Positions 7,469-15,450 of a stretch of 59,364 nucleotides of DNA are shown in pieces. The notes beneath the pieces were generated by a model. The model was not told where the DNA came from. It saw nothing but the letters and a program-made list of their open reading frames with translations, and did not search any database. Made by a program: the position numbers and the translations under genes. Within the stretch, counting starts at the first letter, position 1, and every line of letters starts with the position of its first letter. The stretch comes from Angelakisella sp. (GTDB lineage: Bacteria > Bacillota > Clostridia > Oscillospirales > Ruminococcaceae), in NCBI GenBank assembly GCA_020025195.1, contig JAHHSN010000007.1, positions 1-59,364 on the forward strand, given 5' to 3'.

Positions 7469-8329
7469 ATGGATACTGAAAAAACAGGCCGGTTTATCGC
7501 GGCGCTCCGCAAGGAGGCCGGCTACACCCAGAAGGAGCTGGCGAACCGGCTTTCCGTTACCGACAAGGCGGTGTCCCGTTGGGAGACCGGCAAGGGGCTT
7601 CCGGAGCCGTCGCTCCTGAGACCGCTCGCCGAGCTGCTCGGCGTTTCGGTGGGGGAGCTTCTTTCCGGGGAGCGGCTGGCGGACGGCGAGGTGAAAGAGC
7701 AGACCGATGCCGTTATTCTGGATGCTCTCCGCTATTCCGGACGAACGGCCGCGCGGGCGGTGAACGGACTGCTCATTTTTCTGGGCGTTGTCCTTTTGGC
7801 GGCGCCGCTTTATACCACCAATATCGGGCCGTCACGCTGGCTTTGGATTCCGGGCGTCCTGATCCTCCTGTGGGCGGTTTTTCGCATCCTGCGGGGGAGA
7901 AGGGGGAAGCGTCTCCGCCTTCCCGACCGGACGCTCTATGGTATCAGCATCCTTTCGGAAACGCTGGCGCTGATCCTTGAGATTCTGCCGGTCGGCGCGG
8001 TGATGGCGTTTGCAAGCCCCGATGGGCCCCGGTTCAGCACCTTCTCGTTTTTCAGTCTGGTACCGGTGGGCTACGCCAATTTCATCCCGTTTTTGACCGG
8101 GATTCTGACGGCGCTGGCGCTTCTTCTCAGCGTGCTTTCCGTTCTTAAATGGGAGACGTCCCCGAGGAAAAGAAACGCGGCGTTTCTGTCCGTTCTCTTT
8201 GCCGCGGTGCTTTTTCTGCTGTCGCCCCTTGTCTTTGCCGGCAGTATGAACGGCTTCAGCTATGCCGTTTTGGCCCTCCTGCTGCTTTCTATGATTCTGC
8301 AGGCTGTCGCAAACCGCAAGGCGGCCTGA
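7469..8329 (+). CDS. XRE-family helix-turn-helix regulator with membrane domain
   Basis: Residues 1-65 form a Cro/C1-type helix-turn-helix (FIAALRKEAGYTQKELANRL then VSRWETGKGLPEP). The remaining ~200 residues contain about seven hydrophobic segments, starting at LLIFLGVVLLAAPLY. This layout, a DNA-binding head tethered to a polytopic membrane domain, is common in Clostridia and is thought to couple membrane events to transcription of neighbouring genes. The signal and targets are unknown. It has its own promoter and terminator, so it looks monocistronic. Start ATG follows AGAAAGGGGAGAC. Confidence 0.88.
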   Translation: MDTEKTGRFIAALRKEAGYTQKELANRLSVTDKAVSRWETGKGLPEPSLLRPLAELLGVSVGELLSGERLADGEVKEQTDAVILDALRYSGRTAARAVNGLLIFLGVVLLAAPLYTTNIGPSRWLWIPGVLILLWAVFRILRGRRGKRLRLPDRTLYGISILSETLALILEILPVGAVMAFASPDGPRFSTFSFFSLVPVGYANFIPFLTGILTALALLLSVLSVLKWETSPRKRNAAFLSVLFAAVLFLLSPLVFAGSMNGFSYAVLALLLLSMILQAVANRKAA

Positions 8330-8343
8330 AGCCCTCCAAAAAG

Positions 8344-8381
8344 AAACACCCGTCCTTTTTTAGAACGGGTGTTTTTGTTTT
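8344..8381 (+). terminator. Terminator of the XRE regulator
   Basis: AAACACCCGT pairs with ACGGGTGTTT, followed by a T-rich stretch. The reverse strand lacks a strong U-run, so it mainly serves the plus strand. Confidence 0.85.
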
Positions 8382-8395
8382 ACTGCCCTGGAGGG

Positions 8396-9997
8396 TCAAA
8401 ACGATGCCAGAAAGCCGGCAAGCCCTTCCTCCCGGAACAAAGTTTTATAGTGCCCCAGTTCATCACGGATGAGGTCGTTGATGGCACGCATCCCCAGCAT
8501 CTCCACAGGGGCCTTGTCGTCGGTCAGTACGTTGGTTCCCGGCCGGCAGGGGGTCAGCCCGGCGGCAACCTTCCCCAGCAGGGAACGCAGGGCCTCGTCC
8601 GAAACCCCGCGGCGGTTCTGCTCCAGCATTTCGATGGGATCGCCGTCCCGCCCCGCGAAGAGGAGCCGGTTGGTGCTGTTTTTTACATCCACTGTGCAGA
8701 CCGGGCCGAAGACCGCCGCGATGGTGTCGGTAAGGCAGGCGTTGATGCTGCCCTCATCCCCGGTCCGAAGGTTCATATTGACCACCAGAATGCCGTTTTC
8801 GGTGAGGTGATCCCGCACTAAAGCAAAAAACTCCACCGAGGACATCTGAAAGGGGATCGTGATATCCTGATAGGCGTCCACCAGAATGACGTCGTAGGTG
8901 TCCTTTACCGTTTGCAGAAAGGCGCGCCCGTCATAGGTGTAGACGGTCTGCTGCTCCGGCAGGTCAAAATATTCATGGGCGAGGTCGGTGATTTTCTGGT
9001 CGATCTCCACCCCCGTCAGCTCGGCGTTCGGGAAATATCGGGCGCACTGGGCGGCGTAGGTGCCGGTGCCGTTGCCGAGCACTAGGATCTTAAGCTTGGA
9101 CTGTTCCGAGGCGCCTGCCATGACCGGGGCCGCGAGGGCGTAATCATAATACATTCCGGTCAGACCGCCCTCCTTCATTTTGACCGACTGCACGCCGAAC
9201 AGCACGTTGGTGGAAAGCAGGACCCGCCGGTCATCCTCCTTCACCTGAAGGTAGTTGTAGACGGATTCGCCCTCGTAGGCAAGATCCTTTTCCCAGAAGG
9301 CGAAGCCGGGGGCATGGCCGAAGACCGCCGCCAGAAGGAACAGCACCGCCGTAAGGGCGCAGAGCTTCTTTTTGGTATGGCTGCTGAGGAAATAAACCAG
9401 CCCGATGAGCAGAAGGATGCCCGCAAAAATGAGAAAGGTTACCGAAGTACCGACGGCGGGAATGGTGACAAAGGTGGGGAGAAAGGTGCCGAGGATGCTG
9501 CCGATGGTATTGTAGGCGCCCAGCCGGCCCACCACCTTGCCGCTGTCATCCAGCGAGTCCACCGTGCATTTGACGAGGGTGGGGGTAACGGTTCCCAGCA
9601 GAAACAGCGGAAAAACAAAGACGATCATGCAGGAAAAGAACGCCGCCAGAATGAGAAAGTTGGTGTTCACCGTGACGATGAGGAGCCCGGAAATGCCGAG
9701 GATCACATATTTCCCCACAAGAGGGATGGCCGCGATCCAGACCGCGGCGATGAGGATACGCCGGTACAGCCGGTCCGGGTTCGGGTCCTTGTCCGCGGTG
9801 CGCCCGCCCCAGAGGTTCCCGAGCGCCATGGCGATCATAATGGTGCCGATGACGATGGTCCAAACGATCTGTGACGAGCTGAAAAAAGGCGCGAGCAGCC
9901 GGCTGGCGCCCAGTTCTACCGCCATGACCGAGACCCCTGCAAAGAATTCGGTCAGGTAGAGGTAGAACTTGTTTTTGAGAATAGGCCTGGATTCCAT
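8396..9997 (-). CDS. Membrane-fused spermidine synthase-like protein
   Basis: The 533-residue protein has two halves. Residues ~10-235 carry about seven membrane helices, including EFFAGVSVMAVELGASRLLAPFF and the IGSILGTFLPTF segment, as in the fused MFS/spermidine synthase group. Residues ~250-533 are a spermidine synthase/methyltransferase fold, with ILVLGNGTGTYAAQ for the nucleotide loop, LTGVEIDQKI, and VILVDAYQDITIPFQM, where DAY holds the acidic residue of the synthase site. In these fusions polyamine synthase activity is usually unproven. Start ATG follows AAAGGAGAATGATGA. It is the second gene after the DUF362 gene, 44 bases downstream. Confidence 0.88.
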   Translation of the reverse strand: MESRPILKNKFYLYLTEFFAGVSVMAVELGASRLLAPFFSSSQIVWTIVIGTIMIAMALGNLWGGRTADKDPNPDRLYRRILIAAVWIAAIPLVGKYVILGISGLLIVTVNTNFLILAAFFSCMIVFVFPLFLLGTVTPTLVKCTVDSLDDSGKVVGRLGAYNTIGSILGTFLPTFVTIPAVGTSVTFLIFAGILLLIGLVYFLSSHTKKKLCALTAVLFLLAAVFGHAPGFAFWEKDLAYEGESVYNYLQVKEDDRRVLLSTNVLFGVQSVKMKEGGLTGMYYDYALAAPVMAGASEQSKLKILVLGNGTGTYAAQCARYFPNAELTGVEIDQKITDLAHEYFDLPEQQTVYTYDGRAFLQTVKDTYDVILVDAYQDITIPFQMSSVEFFALVRDHLTENGILVVNMNLRTGDEGSINACLTDTIAAVFGPVCTVDVKNSTNRLLFAGRDGDPIEMLEQNRRGVSDEALRSLLGKVAAGLTPCRPGTNVLTDDKAPVEMLGMRAINDLIRDELGHYKTLFREEGLAGFLASF

Positions 9998-10041
9998 TCA
10001 TCATTCTCCTTTTCTTTCAGTTCCAAGAAGCTCAAGCTTTT

Positions 10042-11211
10042 TTATTCTTCTGTTTTCTTCTTTTCCCGGCTCAAAAGCCGCGCCACGGGAGGTCGGTGCA
10101 CCTGGAGCGCGCCCTTGGGACAGAACTCCTGACAGCAGAAGCAGCGGATGCACTTTTTCCGGTCGATGCGGGGCTTATGCTTCACCATGGTGATGGCGTC
10201 TGCGGGGCAGACCTTTCGACACTCCTCACAGCCGACGCAGAGGGCGGGGGAGAGGAGGGGGCGGGAGCCCATAAGCTGTTTAATCACCCGGGAGGAGAAT
10301 ACCCCCCAGAGTGCCGCGCTGCCGTCCTGCTCCCAGAGATCGCCTAGGTTCGGGATGTTCTTAAAATCCGGGACGATGAAGTCCGCGAGGGGAAGGCTTA
10401 CGGAAAGCTCCTCTGCCGTCTCCGGAATGAGGGAAAGCTCCCGGGAGGCCATGAGCGTCGGAACATTTTCCTTGGTGAGGCCGATGAGCTTTGCCGCCGC
10501 GAGATCGAGTTTATAGGGGTCCTTCGCGGCAAGGAGCGCCCCGATATGCTTCGGAGTCCCTGCGGTGGGACCGTTCCCCTCCATGCCGACCACTGCGTCC
10601 ATCAGGCAGAGGGTCGGCGGAAAGCGGCGGTTCAGGTCCACCAGCATCCGGGCGAAATCCATGGGGTCGGGGAAGCGGTAGTGATACTCCGGCTTAATGG
10701 TGCCGGGCACGATGCCGAACATATTTTTGACCGCGGCAGACATCGCCATCATGCCGTGGGATTTGAGCTTGCAGAAATTGATGAGTGCGTCCGCCTCATC
10801 GAGATAAGCGGTGTAGGGGAATTGCCGCAGCACCGTTCCCTCGGGAAAGTCGGCTTCGGCCTCCTCAAAATTGCGGTTGAGCGAGCCGCCTGCCTCGGTT
10901 ACGGCGGAAAGTCCCGCCGCCTTGTAGACGCGCCCGACGGCGAAATCATTATAAAGTCCGCCGGGGCTGTCGCCCACAATGACCTTTGCCCCGCGGGAAA
11001 CAAGCTCCCGGGTCAGGGCCGCGAGGAGAGACGGGTGGGTGGTCGCAGCGGCGTCCGGACTTTTTAGGGCGACGAGATTCGCTTTGATGACAACGGTCAT
11101 ACCGGGCGTTACCCAGTCCAGACCGCCGAGAGGCGCCAGAACCTCCCGAAGGGCGCGCGTGACTTCCTCCGGTTCATAGGAACGGCACCGCGCCAGGCAT
11201 ACCTCCGGCAA
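10042..11211 (-). CDS. DUF362 protein with C-terminal 2[4Fe-4S] ferredoxin domain
   Basis: The first ~310 residues are a DUF362 domain, including VVIKANLVALKSPDAAATTHP, VIVGDSPGG and the KLKSHGMMAMSAAVKNMFG stretch. The last ~70 form a bacterial ferredoxin with two clusters, CVGCEECRKVC and CIRCFCCQEFC. DUF362 ferredoxin proteins occur widely in anaerobes as presumed redox proteins, with no fixed substrate. The frame is open back to 11337, but the best start is TTG at 11211, preceded by AAGGGGGAG at a five-base spacing; this gives 389 residues. A TTGTTT/TATAAT promoter lies right upstream. It is followed by the spermidine-synthase-like gene in the same direction. Confidence 0.88.
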   Translation of the reverse strand: MPEVCLARCRSYEPEEVTRALREVLAPLGGLDWVTPGMTVVIKANLVALKSPDAAATTHPSLLAALTRELVSRGAKVIVGDSPGGLYNDFAVGRVYKAAGLSAVTEAGGSLNRNFEEAEADFPEGTVLRQFPYTAYLDEADALINFCKLKSHGMMAMSAAVKNMFGIVPGTIKPEYHYRFPDPMDFARMLVDLNRRFPPTLCLMDAVVGMEGNGPTAGTPKHIGALLAAKDPYKLDLAAAKLIGLTKENVPTLMASRELSLIPETAEELSVSLPLADFIVPDFKNIPNLGDLWEQDGSAALWGVFSSRVIKQLMGSRPLLSPALCVGCEECRKVCPADAITMVKHKPRIDRKKCIRCFCCQEFCPKGALQVHRPPVARLLSREKKKTEE

Positions 11212-11241
11212 AATAACTCCCCCTTCATAAATCTTTTTGTC

Positions 11242-11270
11242 ATTATAGCAAACAAAAGGGGTCAAAACAA
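11242..11270 (-). promoter_or_regulatory. Promoter of the DUF362/spermidine synthase-like operon
   Basis: On the minus strand TTGTTT (11270-11265), a 17-base spacer and TATAAT (11247-11242) lie 30 bases before the TTG start. Confidence 0.65.
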
Positions 11271-11331
11271 TGCGAAAGCCACCCGCCGGCGGACTTTCCC
11301 CGGGAAAAATCAAGAATTGTACAAAAACCTG

Positions 11332-11359
11332 TTGCATTATTTTTGATCCCTGCTATAAT
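11332..11359 (+). promoter_or_regulatory. Promoter of tRNA-Pro copy 1
   Basis: TTGCAT (11332-11337) and TATAAT (11354-11359) are 16 bases apart, ending 11 bases before the tRNA. Confidence 0.75.
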
Positions 11360-11370
11360 ATAATGTGCAT

Positions 11371-11446
11371 CTGGGTGTGGCGCAGGTGGTAGCGCGCTAC
11401 CTTGGGGTGGTAGAGGCCGCTGGTTCAAGTCCAGTCACTCAGACCA
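11371..11446 (+). tRNA. tRNA-Pro (anticodon GGG), copy 1
   Basis: The acceptor stem CTGGGTG pairs with CACTCAG (one G-U), the anticodon arm CTACCTTGGGGTGGTAG carries GGG, the T loop is GTTCAAGT, and CCA is encoded. An identical copy is on the other strand at 40716-40791. Confidence 0.96.
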
Positions 11447-11478
11447 AAGGAGTATCCTTAATGGATACTCCTTTTTCT
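11446..11478 (+). terminator. Terminator of tRNA-Pro copy 1
   Basis: AAAGGAGTATCC pairs with GGATACTCCTTT around TTAAT and runs into TTTTTC. The same hairpin follows the second tRNA-Pro. Confidence 0.92.
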
Positions 11479-11552
11479 TGTTAAGCGAAAATCCCCGGCT
11501 GTGCCGGGGTACTATCCATACGAATAATCCTTCTCCTTTATTGCGGCATAAG

Positions 11553-11561
11553 TGTTATAAT
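11553..11561 (+). promoter_or_regulatory. Extended -10 promoter of the AlbA_2 gene
   Basis: TGTTATAAT reads as TG-N-TATAAT. No good -35 box is seen at 16-18 bases, which fits an extended -10 promoter. Confidence 0.5.
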
Positions 11562-11597
11562 AACAGTATGAGAAAATATAAAGGAGTGAGATTATAA

Positions 11598-12878
11598 ATG
11601 CTTTCTTTTTATTCGCCGTTTTCCGATAAAAAGGGAACTCCCATAGACATATTTCATATCCAGCATCACCATTTATATCAACTGCAATCGAAGGGGATCG
11701 AGGAAGGTTACCAAATTGAATATAAATCTTCCCTTACAGAAAGCGTAAAAAAGAAACTGCCTAAGATTATAACCTCATTTGCCAATTCGGCAGGCGGTTG
11801 GTTATTTGTAGGAGTTGATGAGAAAACACTGGAAATAGACCGATTAGAGAAGCCGCCGCGAACCGATTGCAGTCAAATACTTTCGCAGCTTTTGCGTGAA
11901 CATACATCCCCGCTGCCCCATTTTGAAGCGCGTTTTTTGAAGCGCAAGGGTTCGGAAAAAGGTGTTTTGGTTGTCTATGTTTTCGAAGGCGTCGATCCTC
12001 CTTATATTGCGGATGGCACAGTCTATGTTAGAAACGGAAGCAGCTCTGAACCGGCCAGATCGCAACGATCGGAAATTGATACGCTTTATCAAAAAGGTAA
12101 TTCTTTCAAGACACTGATCAATGAATTTTGCAGACGAGAAATATTCTATCCCATGGACGATGCAGAGGGAAATCAGGTCCCGCTATGTAATATTTACATT
12201 ATGAACACCGCCGCGAATCGTACACGGCAGCCTTTTATGAGGCTGGACAATTTGGCGGCGGCATTCACGAGCATTTCTCCCAATCAATTTAAAAAATATA
12301 TCTTCAGCAGTAATTCTGTTGTTTTTCAAAATAATCCGACCATCGGATATAAACAGATTGGAATAAATATCGAAATTTTCTCTGATTTGTCGGCTAAAAT
12401 ACATATTCCGTTAAATCAGCTGCAAAATAATGAACGTGATTTCGCAATCGAAAGACTGCAGTACGCTTCGGGACAGAATTCAATAGCGGATTTTTTATTC
12501 ATTGATGGATATGCCGCTTGTTTGAGTTTCCAGTATATTGTACAGCAGTATTTCCAGTTTTTGAAGAACCAAAAAACAGATCTCTCCACCTTCCTCTATC
12601 GGATGTCGCTGGAAGATGCAGAAAACAGCATCTTGTATTTTGACAGCGCACCGTATCTTTCCTATGTTGTAAAACACGGCGTTCCTTACTGCTGTAAACA
12701 TACTCTGAAAACGTCTGTCAGGAGTCTGTACCAGATGGGAAACAATAAATCCGAAGTGGATTTTATCTCTCTGCTCATTGACTTGTTCTATATGTTTGGG
12801 CTAAGCCCTGCAGACGCTGCAAAAATGTATTTAGCCGCCATGAAAGAAAATCCGGAAAGAGGACTTACGATTGTATGA
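11598..12878 (+). CDS. AlbA_2 (Schlafen AAA-4 type) domain protein
   Basis: Residues ~30-155 match the AlbA_2/Schlafen-type domain: GYQIEYKSSL, then KIITSFANSAGGWLFVGVDE, and a later PPYIADGTVYVRNGSSS near the end of the domain. The remaining ~270 residues are not recognised; they are mixed helix and strand with several Phe/Tyr. AlbA_2 proteins are nucleic-acid-binding or nuclease-related, and some act in regulation or phage defence. Codons are clearly richer in A and T than in all flanking genes (ATA, AAT, TTT frequent), suggesting recent transfer. It stands alone between a tRNA-Pro and gene relics. Start ATG follows AAAGGAGTGAG. Confidence 0.85.
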   Translation: MLSFYSPFSDKKGTPIDIFHIQHHHLYQLQSKGIEEGYQIEYKSSLTESVKKKLPKIITSFANSAGGWLFVGVDEKTLEIDRLEKPPRTDCSQILSQLLREHTSPLPHFEARFLKRKGSEKGVLVVYVFEGVDPPYIADGTVYVRNGSSSEPARSQRSEIDTLYQKGNSFKTLINEFCRREIFYPMDDAEGNQVPLCNIYIMNTAANRTRQPFMRLDNLAAAFTSISPNQFKKYIFSSNSVVFQNNPTIGYKQIGINIEIFSDLSAKIHIPLNQLQNNERDFAIERLQYASGQNSIADFLFIDGYAACLSFQYIVQQYFQFLKNQKTDLSTFLYRMSLEDAENSILYFDSAPYLSYVVKHGVPYCCKHTLKTSVRSLYQMGNNKSEVDFISLLIDLFYMFGLSPADAAKMYLAAMKENPERGLTIV

Positions 12879-12976
12879 AACATACCCTGCCGGCGTCCTG
12901 TACCCCCCTTTTGATATCGCCGGTTCCTTCGGCGCCCTTCCGTTGTACACAAAAAACTTAACCTGCAAGTTCCTCC

Positions 12977-13148
12977 GGGGAGCAGCTGACGGCAGCTCTC
13001 TTTCTGCTTTGCGCGCCGCTCCTCTTTGCCATGAGCGCTTACCGCTGGAATGAGGTCGGCGCCATTCTGCTGGGGCTCATCATCCTTGTTCTTATCATTG
13101 AGTCCATTTCCGACAGGACCCGGACCAAGCTGACAAGGGGGGATAAGC
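12977..13148 (+). pseudogene. Relic of a phosphonate ABC transporter permease (PhnE C-terminus)
   Basis: Reading the frame of 13031, the segment FAMSAYRWNEVGAILLGLI and the basic tail RTRTKLTRG look like the extreme C-terminus of PhnE-type permeases: last membrane helix plus charged end. Nothing recognisable of the rest of a permease lies upstream; the frame is closed by a stop near 12960. The frame also lacks its own stop and runs into the next relic. I treat it as the stump left by a deletion. The family assignment rests on recall of the PhnE tail pattern. Confidence 0.6.
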
Positions 13149-13588
13149 GTGAAGGAAGAAAAAACACGGCGGCTTTATTTTACCTCCGACATTCACGGCG
13201 ATCTCTTTCCTACGGATTACCGAAGTACAGAGGAACGGGATGCCGGGCTCTTTAAGTGTGCCAACCGGTTTAAGAAGGACGGTAACACCCTGATTATTGA
13301 CGGCGGAGACCTGCTGCAGGGCTCTCCTCTTGACGCCTTTCAGCATGACTCCGAGGGGAGCGCCTCACCCGTCTCACCTTTTAGGGGCGGGAGGTCTGCG
13401 ACACGGACGTCTTTTCTCTCTGCCTCAACAGTTACCGGGCGAGCGGAGCGGGCGGCTATTCCGCCTATGCGGAGTGCCCCGTCCTTGGCAGAATGAGCGA
13501 GGAGGTCTCCACCCTCATTCTGGAGTTTTTCCGCCGGAATCCTGCGGTGGAGGTGCAGTGCTTCGGCGGCATGACCATTCTGCACTAA
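13149..13588 (+). pseudogene. Internally deleted 5'-nucleotidase/2',3'-cyclic phosphodiesterase
   Basis: A GTG start with a GGGGGAT ribosome site opens a frame with the metallophosphatase N-terminus: LYFTSDIHGDLFPTDY and LIIDGGDLLQGSPLDAF hold the metal-binding Asp-X-His and GGD motifs. After about base 13345 the frame changes, and in another frame GREVCDTDVFSLCLNSYRA and GAGGYSAYAECPV match the C-terminal end of the same family, stopping at 13588. There is also an in-frame TAG just before GREV. The central ~400 residues are missing. In many Clostridia this enzyme is encoded next to phnDCE, which fits the PhnE stump directly upstream. Confidence 0.75.
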
Positions 13589-13637
13589 GGGAAAACTGAA
13601 AAAACAATGCCGAAGGGGAAAACCTTTCGGCCGAAAT

Positions 13638-13673
13638 GCCAATATCCGCGGGGTTTTCTCCGCGGATATTGGC
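13638..13673. repeat. 14-base perfect inverted repeat
   Basis: GCCAATATCCGCGG is perfectly mirrored by CCGCGGATATTGGC with an eight-base loop. The following bases (GTTCTTA) are a weak U-run, so it may be a terminator for old plus-strand transcripts or a remnant element. Confidence 0.7.
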
Positions 13674-13717
13674 GTTCTTATGGGGGATAGGGAACGGCAA
13701 GAAAGTTCGGCGTTTTC

Positions 13718-13746
13718 TTGCCACCGCCCCTATTCCATGGTATGAT
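13718..13746 (+). promoter_or_regulatory. Promoter of the ECF transporter operon
   Basis: TTGCCA (13718-13723) and TATGAT (13741-13746) are 17 bases apart. The -35 box sits in the 3' arm of a small hairpin, GGCAAGAAA with TTTCTTGCC. Confidence 0.65.
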
Positions 13747-13780
13747 GATACCCGAGTAGCGAACGAAAGGGGGGGATACG

Positions 13781-14602
13781 GTGGAGTTTCTTAACGGCTG
13801 TGACCTTTCCTTCTCCTATGACGGAGAGGGTGGGGAAGAGACGCTGAGGGATGTGAGCCTGACTCTTAAAAAAGGGGAGCTGGCGGCTCTCCTCGGAGCG
13901 AATGGCTGCGGCAAGACCACCCTTGTCCGCCTGCTTTCCACCCTCCTCCCTCTGCAGAAAGGGAACCTCACCGTGGCGGGGATGCCCGCCGAGCCTGGGA
14001 ACCGCTATGAGATCCTCCGGCAATGCGGGATGGTCTTTCAGAACCCGGAAAACCAGTTTGTTTCCACGGAACTGCGGGAGGACGTCGCTTTTGCCCCGGA
14101 AAACTACCGTCTCCCGCGGGAGGAGGTGGACCGCCGGGTGGAAAAGGCTCTCAAAAGTGTGGGCATGGAGGCCTTCCGGAACCGCGCCCCGGAGAGTCTT
14201 TCCGGCGGGGAAAAGCAGAAGGCGGCGCTTGCCGGCGTTCTCGCCATGGAGCCGGAGCTTCTCCTCTTTGACGAAGCGACCACCATGCTGGACCCCGTGG
14301 GGCGGCAGGAGATGCTTTTGAGGATGCGGGAGCTTGCCACGGAGGGAAAGGCCGTCCTTATGGTGACCCACCGGACTGAGGAGGCCGTTTTAGCCGACCG
14401 GGTATTCCTCATGAAGGAGGGCGCTGTCATTGCGGAGGGAAGTCCCCGCGAGGTACTTACCGACCTTGCGCTCCTGCGGGAGGCAGGGGCCGCGGCGCCG
14501 GTTCCCGTCCGGCTTTATTATGATCTTAAAAAACAGGGCGTTTTGCTGTCGGAGTGTCCTCTCACCGGGGAGGAGCTCGCGGAGGTGCTCCGATGCAGAT
14601 AG
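13781..14602 (+). CDS. ecfA1: ECF transporter ATPase, EcfA1-like (CbiO family)
   Basis: This is one of the two ATPases that power an energy-coupling-factor vitamin or metal importer. The 273-residue chain has Walker A GANGCGKTT, Q-loop MVFQNPENQFVS (the NPENQ pattern is typical for EcfA), signature SLSGGEKQKAALAG, Walker B LLLFDEATTMLDP, and the switch His in MVTHRTEEA. The C-terminal ~50 residues form the Ecf-specific tail. GTG at 13781 follows an AAAGGGGGGATAC ribosome site. The end overlaps the start of the next ATPase by ten bases, showing coupled translation. Confidence 0.92.
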   Translation: MEFLNGCDLSFSYDGEGGEETLRDVSLTLKKGELAALLGANGCGKTTLVRLLSTLLPLQKGNLTVAGMPAEPGNRYEILRQCGMVFQNPENQFVSTELREDVAFAPENYRLPREEVDRRVEKALKSVGMEAFRNRAPESLSGGEKQKAALAGVLAMEPELLLFDEATTMLDPVGRQEMLLRMRELATEGKAVLMVTHRTEEAVLADRVFLMKEGAVIAEGSPREVLTDLALLREAGAAAPVPVRLYYDLKKQGVLLSECPLTGEELAEVLRCR

Positions 14603-15450
14603 TATTTGACCGGGTAAGCTACCGCTATCCCGGAGGGGAAGACCGCCTGCCCGCCCTGCGGGAGGTCTCCTTTTCCCTTCCTCAGGGGTCGATCCTGGCT
14701 GTCATGGGAAGGACCGGCGCCGGGAAATCGACCCTTCTTCGGGTGTTGGCGGGCTTTGCCGCCCCTCTGAGCGGAACGGTCTCCCTTTTCGGCGAGGACA
14801 TTTACGCCTCCCCGCAAGCGAAAAAGCGTCTCCGGCAGGAGATCGGAGTCCTCTTTCAGTACCCGGAAACACAGCTCTTTGAACGGACGGCGGCGCGGGA
14901 CGCGGCGTTTTCCCTGCGGATGCGCCGCCTGCCCCGGGAGGAAATCCTGTCCCGGGTGAAACGGGCGATGGAAACGGTGGGGCTTTCCTATGAGCGGGTG
15001 GGGGAGGAGTCCCCCTTTGCCCTTTCGGGCGGAGAGAAGCGCCTGCTTGCCCTTGCCGGCGTCATTGCGGCGGAGCCCTCCCTCCTTCTTCTGGATGAAC
15101 CCTTCGCGGGGCTGGACGAGAGGGGACGGGCGGGGATCTTTACCGCCATCCGAAACCTCCGCCGGACAGGCACCACTGTGGTGTTTGTTTCACATGATTC
15201 TGACAGCGTTGCGGAGCTTGCGGAACAGGTGCTTGTTCTGGAGGAGGGGACCCTCCGGGCACTGGAGCCGCCCTCTGTCCTCTTTTCCGACCGAAAGCGT
15301 CTGGAAGCCTTCGGGCTGACGCCCAGCGTCCCGGCCCAGCTTGCCCAAAGCCTGCGGGAGGAAAACTTTCCTCTTCCGGATGGCGTTACCCGCTATGAGG
15401 AACTGCTTTCTGCCCTTCTCACCCTCCCCAAAGGGGGTGAGACCCCTTGA
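14593..15450 (+). CDS. ecfA2: ECF transporter ATPase, EcfA2-like
   Basis: This is the second ATPase of the ECF module, 285 residues. Motifs are Walker A GRTGAGKST, Q-loop GVLFQYPETQLFE, signature ALSGGEKRLLALAG, Walker B LLLLDEPFAGLD and switch His VSHDSD. The YPETQLF form of the Q-loop is characteristic of EcfA2. The frame opens earlier at 14554, but ATG 14593 is preceded by GGAGGTGCTCCG and begins in the usual MQIVFDRVSYRYPGG way. It overlaps both neighbours, ten bases upstream and a TTGA overlap downstream. Confidence 0.92.
   Translation: MQIVFDRVSYRYPGGEDRLPALREVSFSLPQGSILAVMGRTGAGKSTLLRVLAGFAAPLSGTVSLFGEDIYASPQAKKRLRQEIGVLFQYPETQLFERTAARDAAFSLRMRRLPREEILSRVKRAMETVGLSYERVGEESPFALSGGEKRLLALAGVIAAEPSLLLLDEPFAGLDERGRAGIFTAIRNLRRTGTTVVFVSHDSDSVAELAEQVLVLEEGTLRALEPPSVLFSDRKRLEAFGLTPSVPAQLAQSLREENFPLPDGVTRYEELLSALLTLPKGGETP

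Noticed and set aside
11598..12878. AlbA_2 gene as the first gene of a multi-gene defence island
   Set aside because: No other defence-type gene lies around it; the following frames are relics of transport and nucleotidase genes.
13384..13588. Independent small gene after the nucleotidase relic
   Set aside because: It has no start codon or ribosome site, and its residues match the end of the same nucleotidase family, so it is treated as the other stump of one pseudogene.
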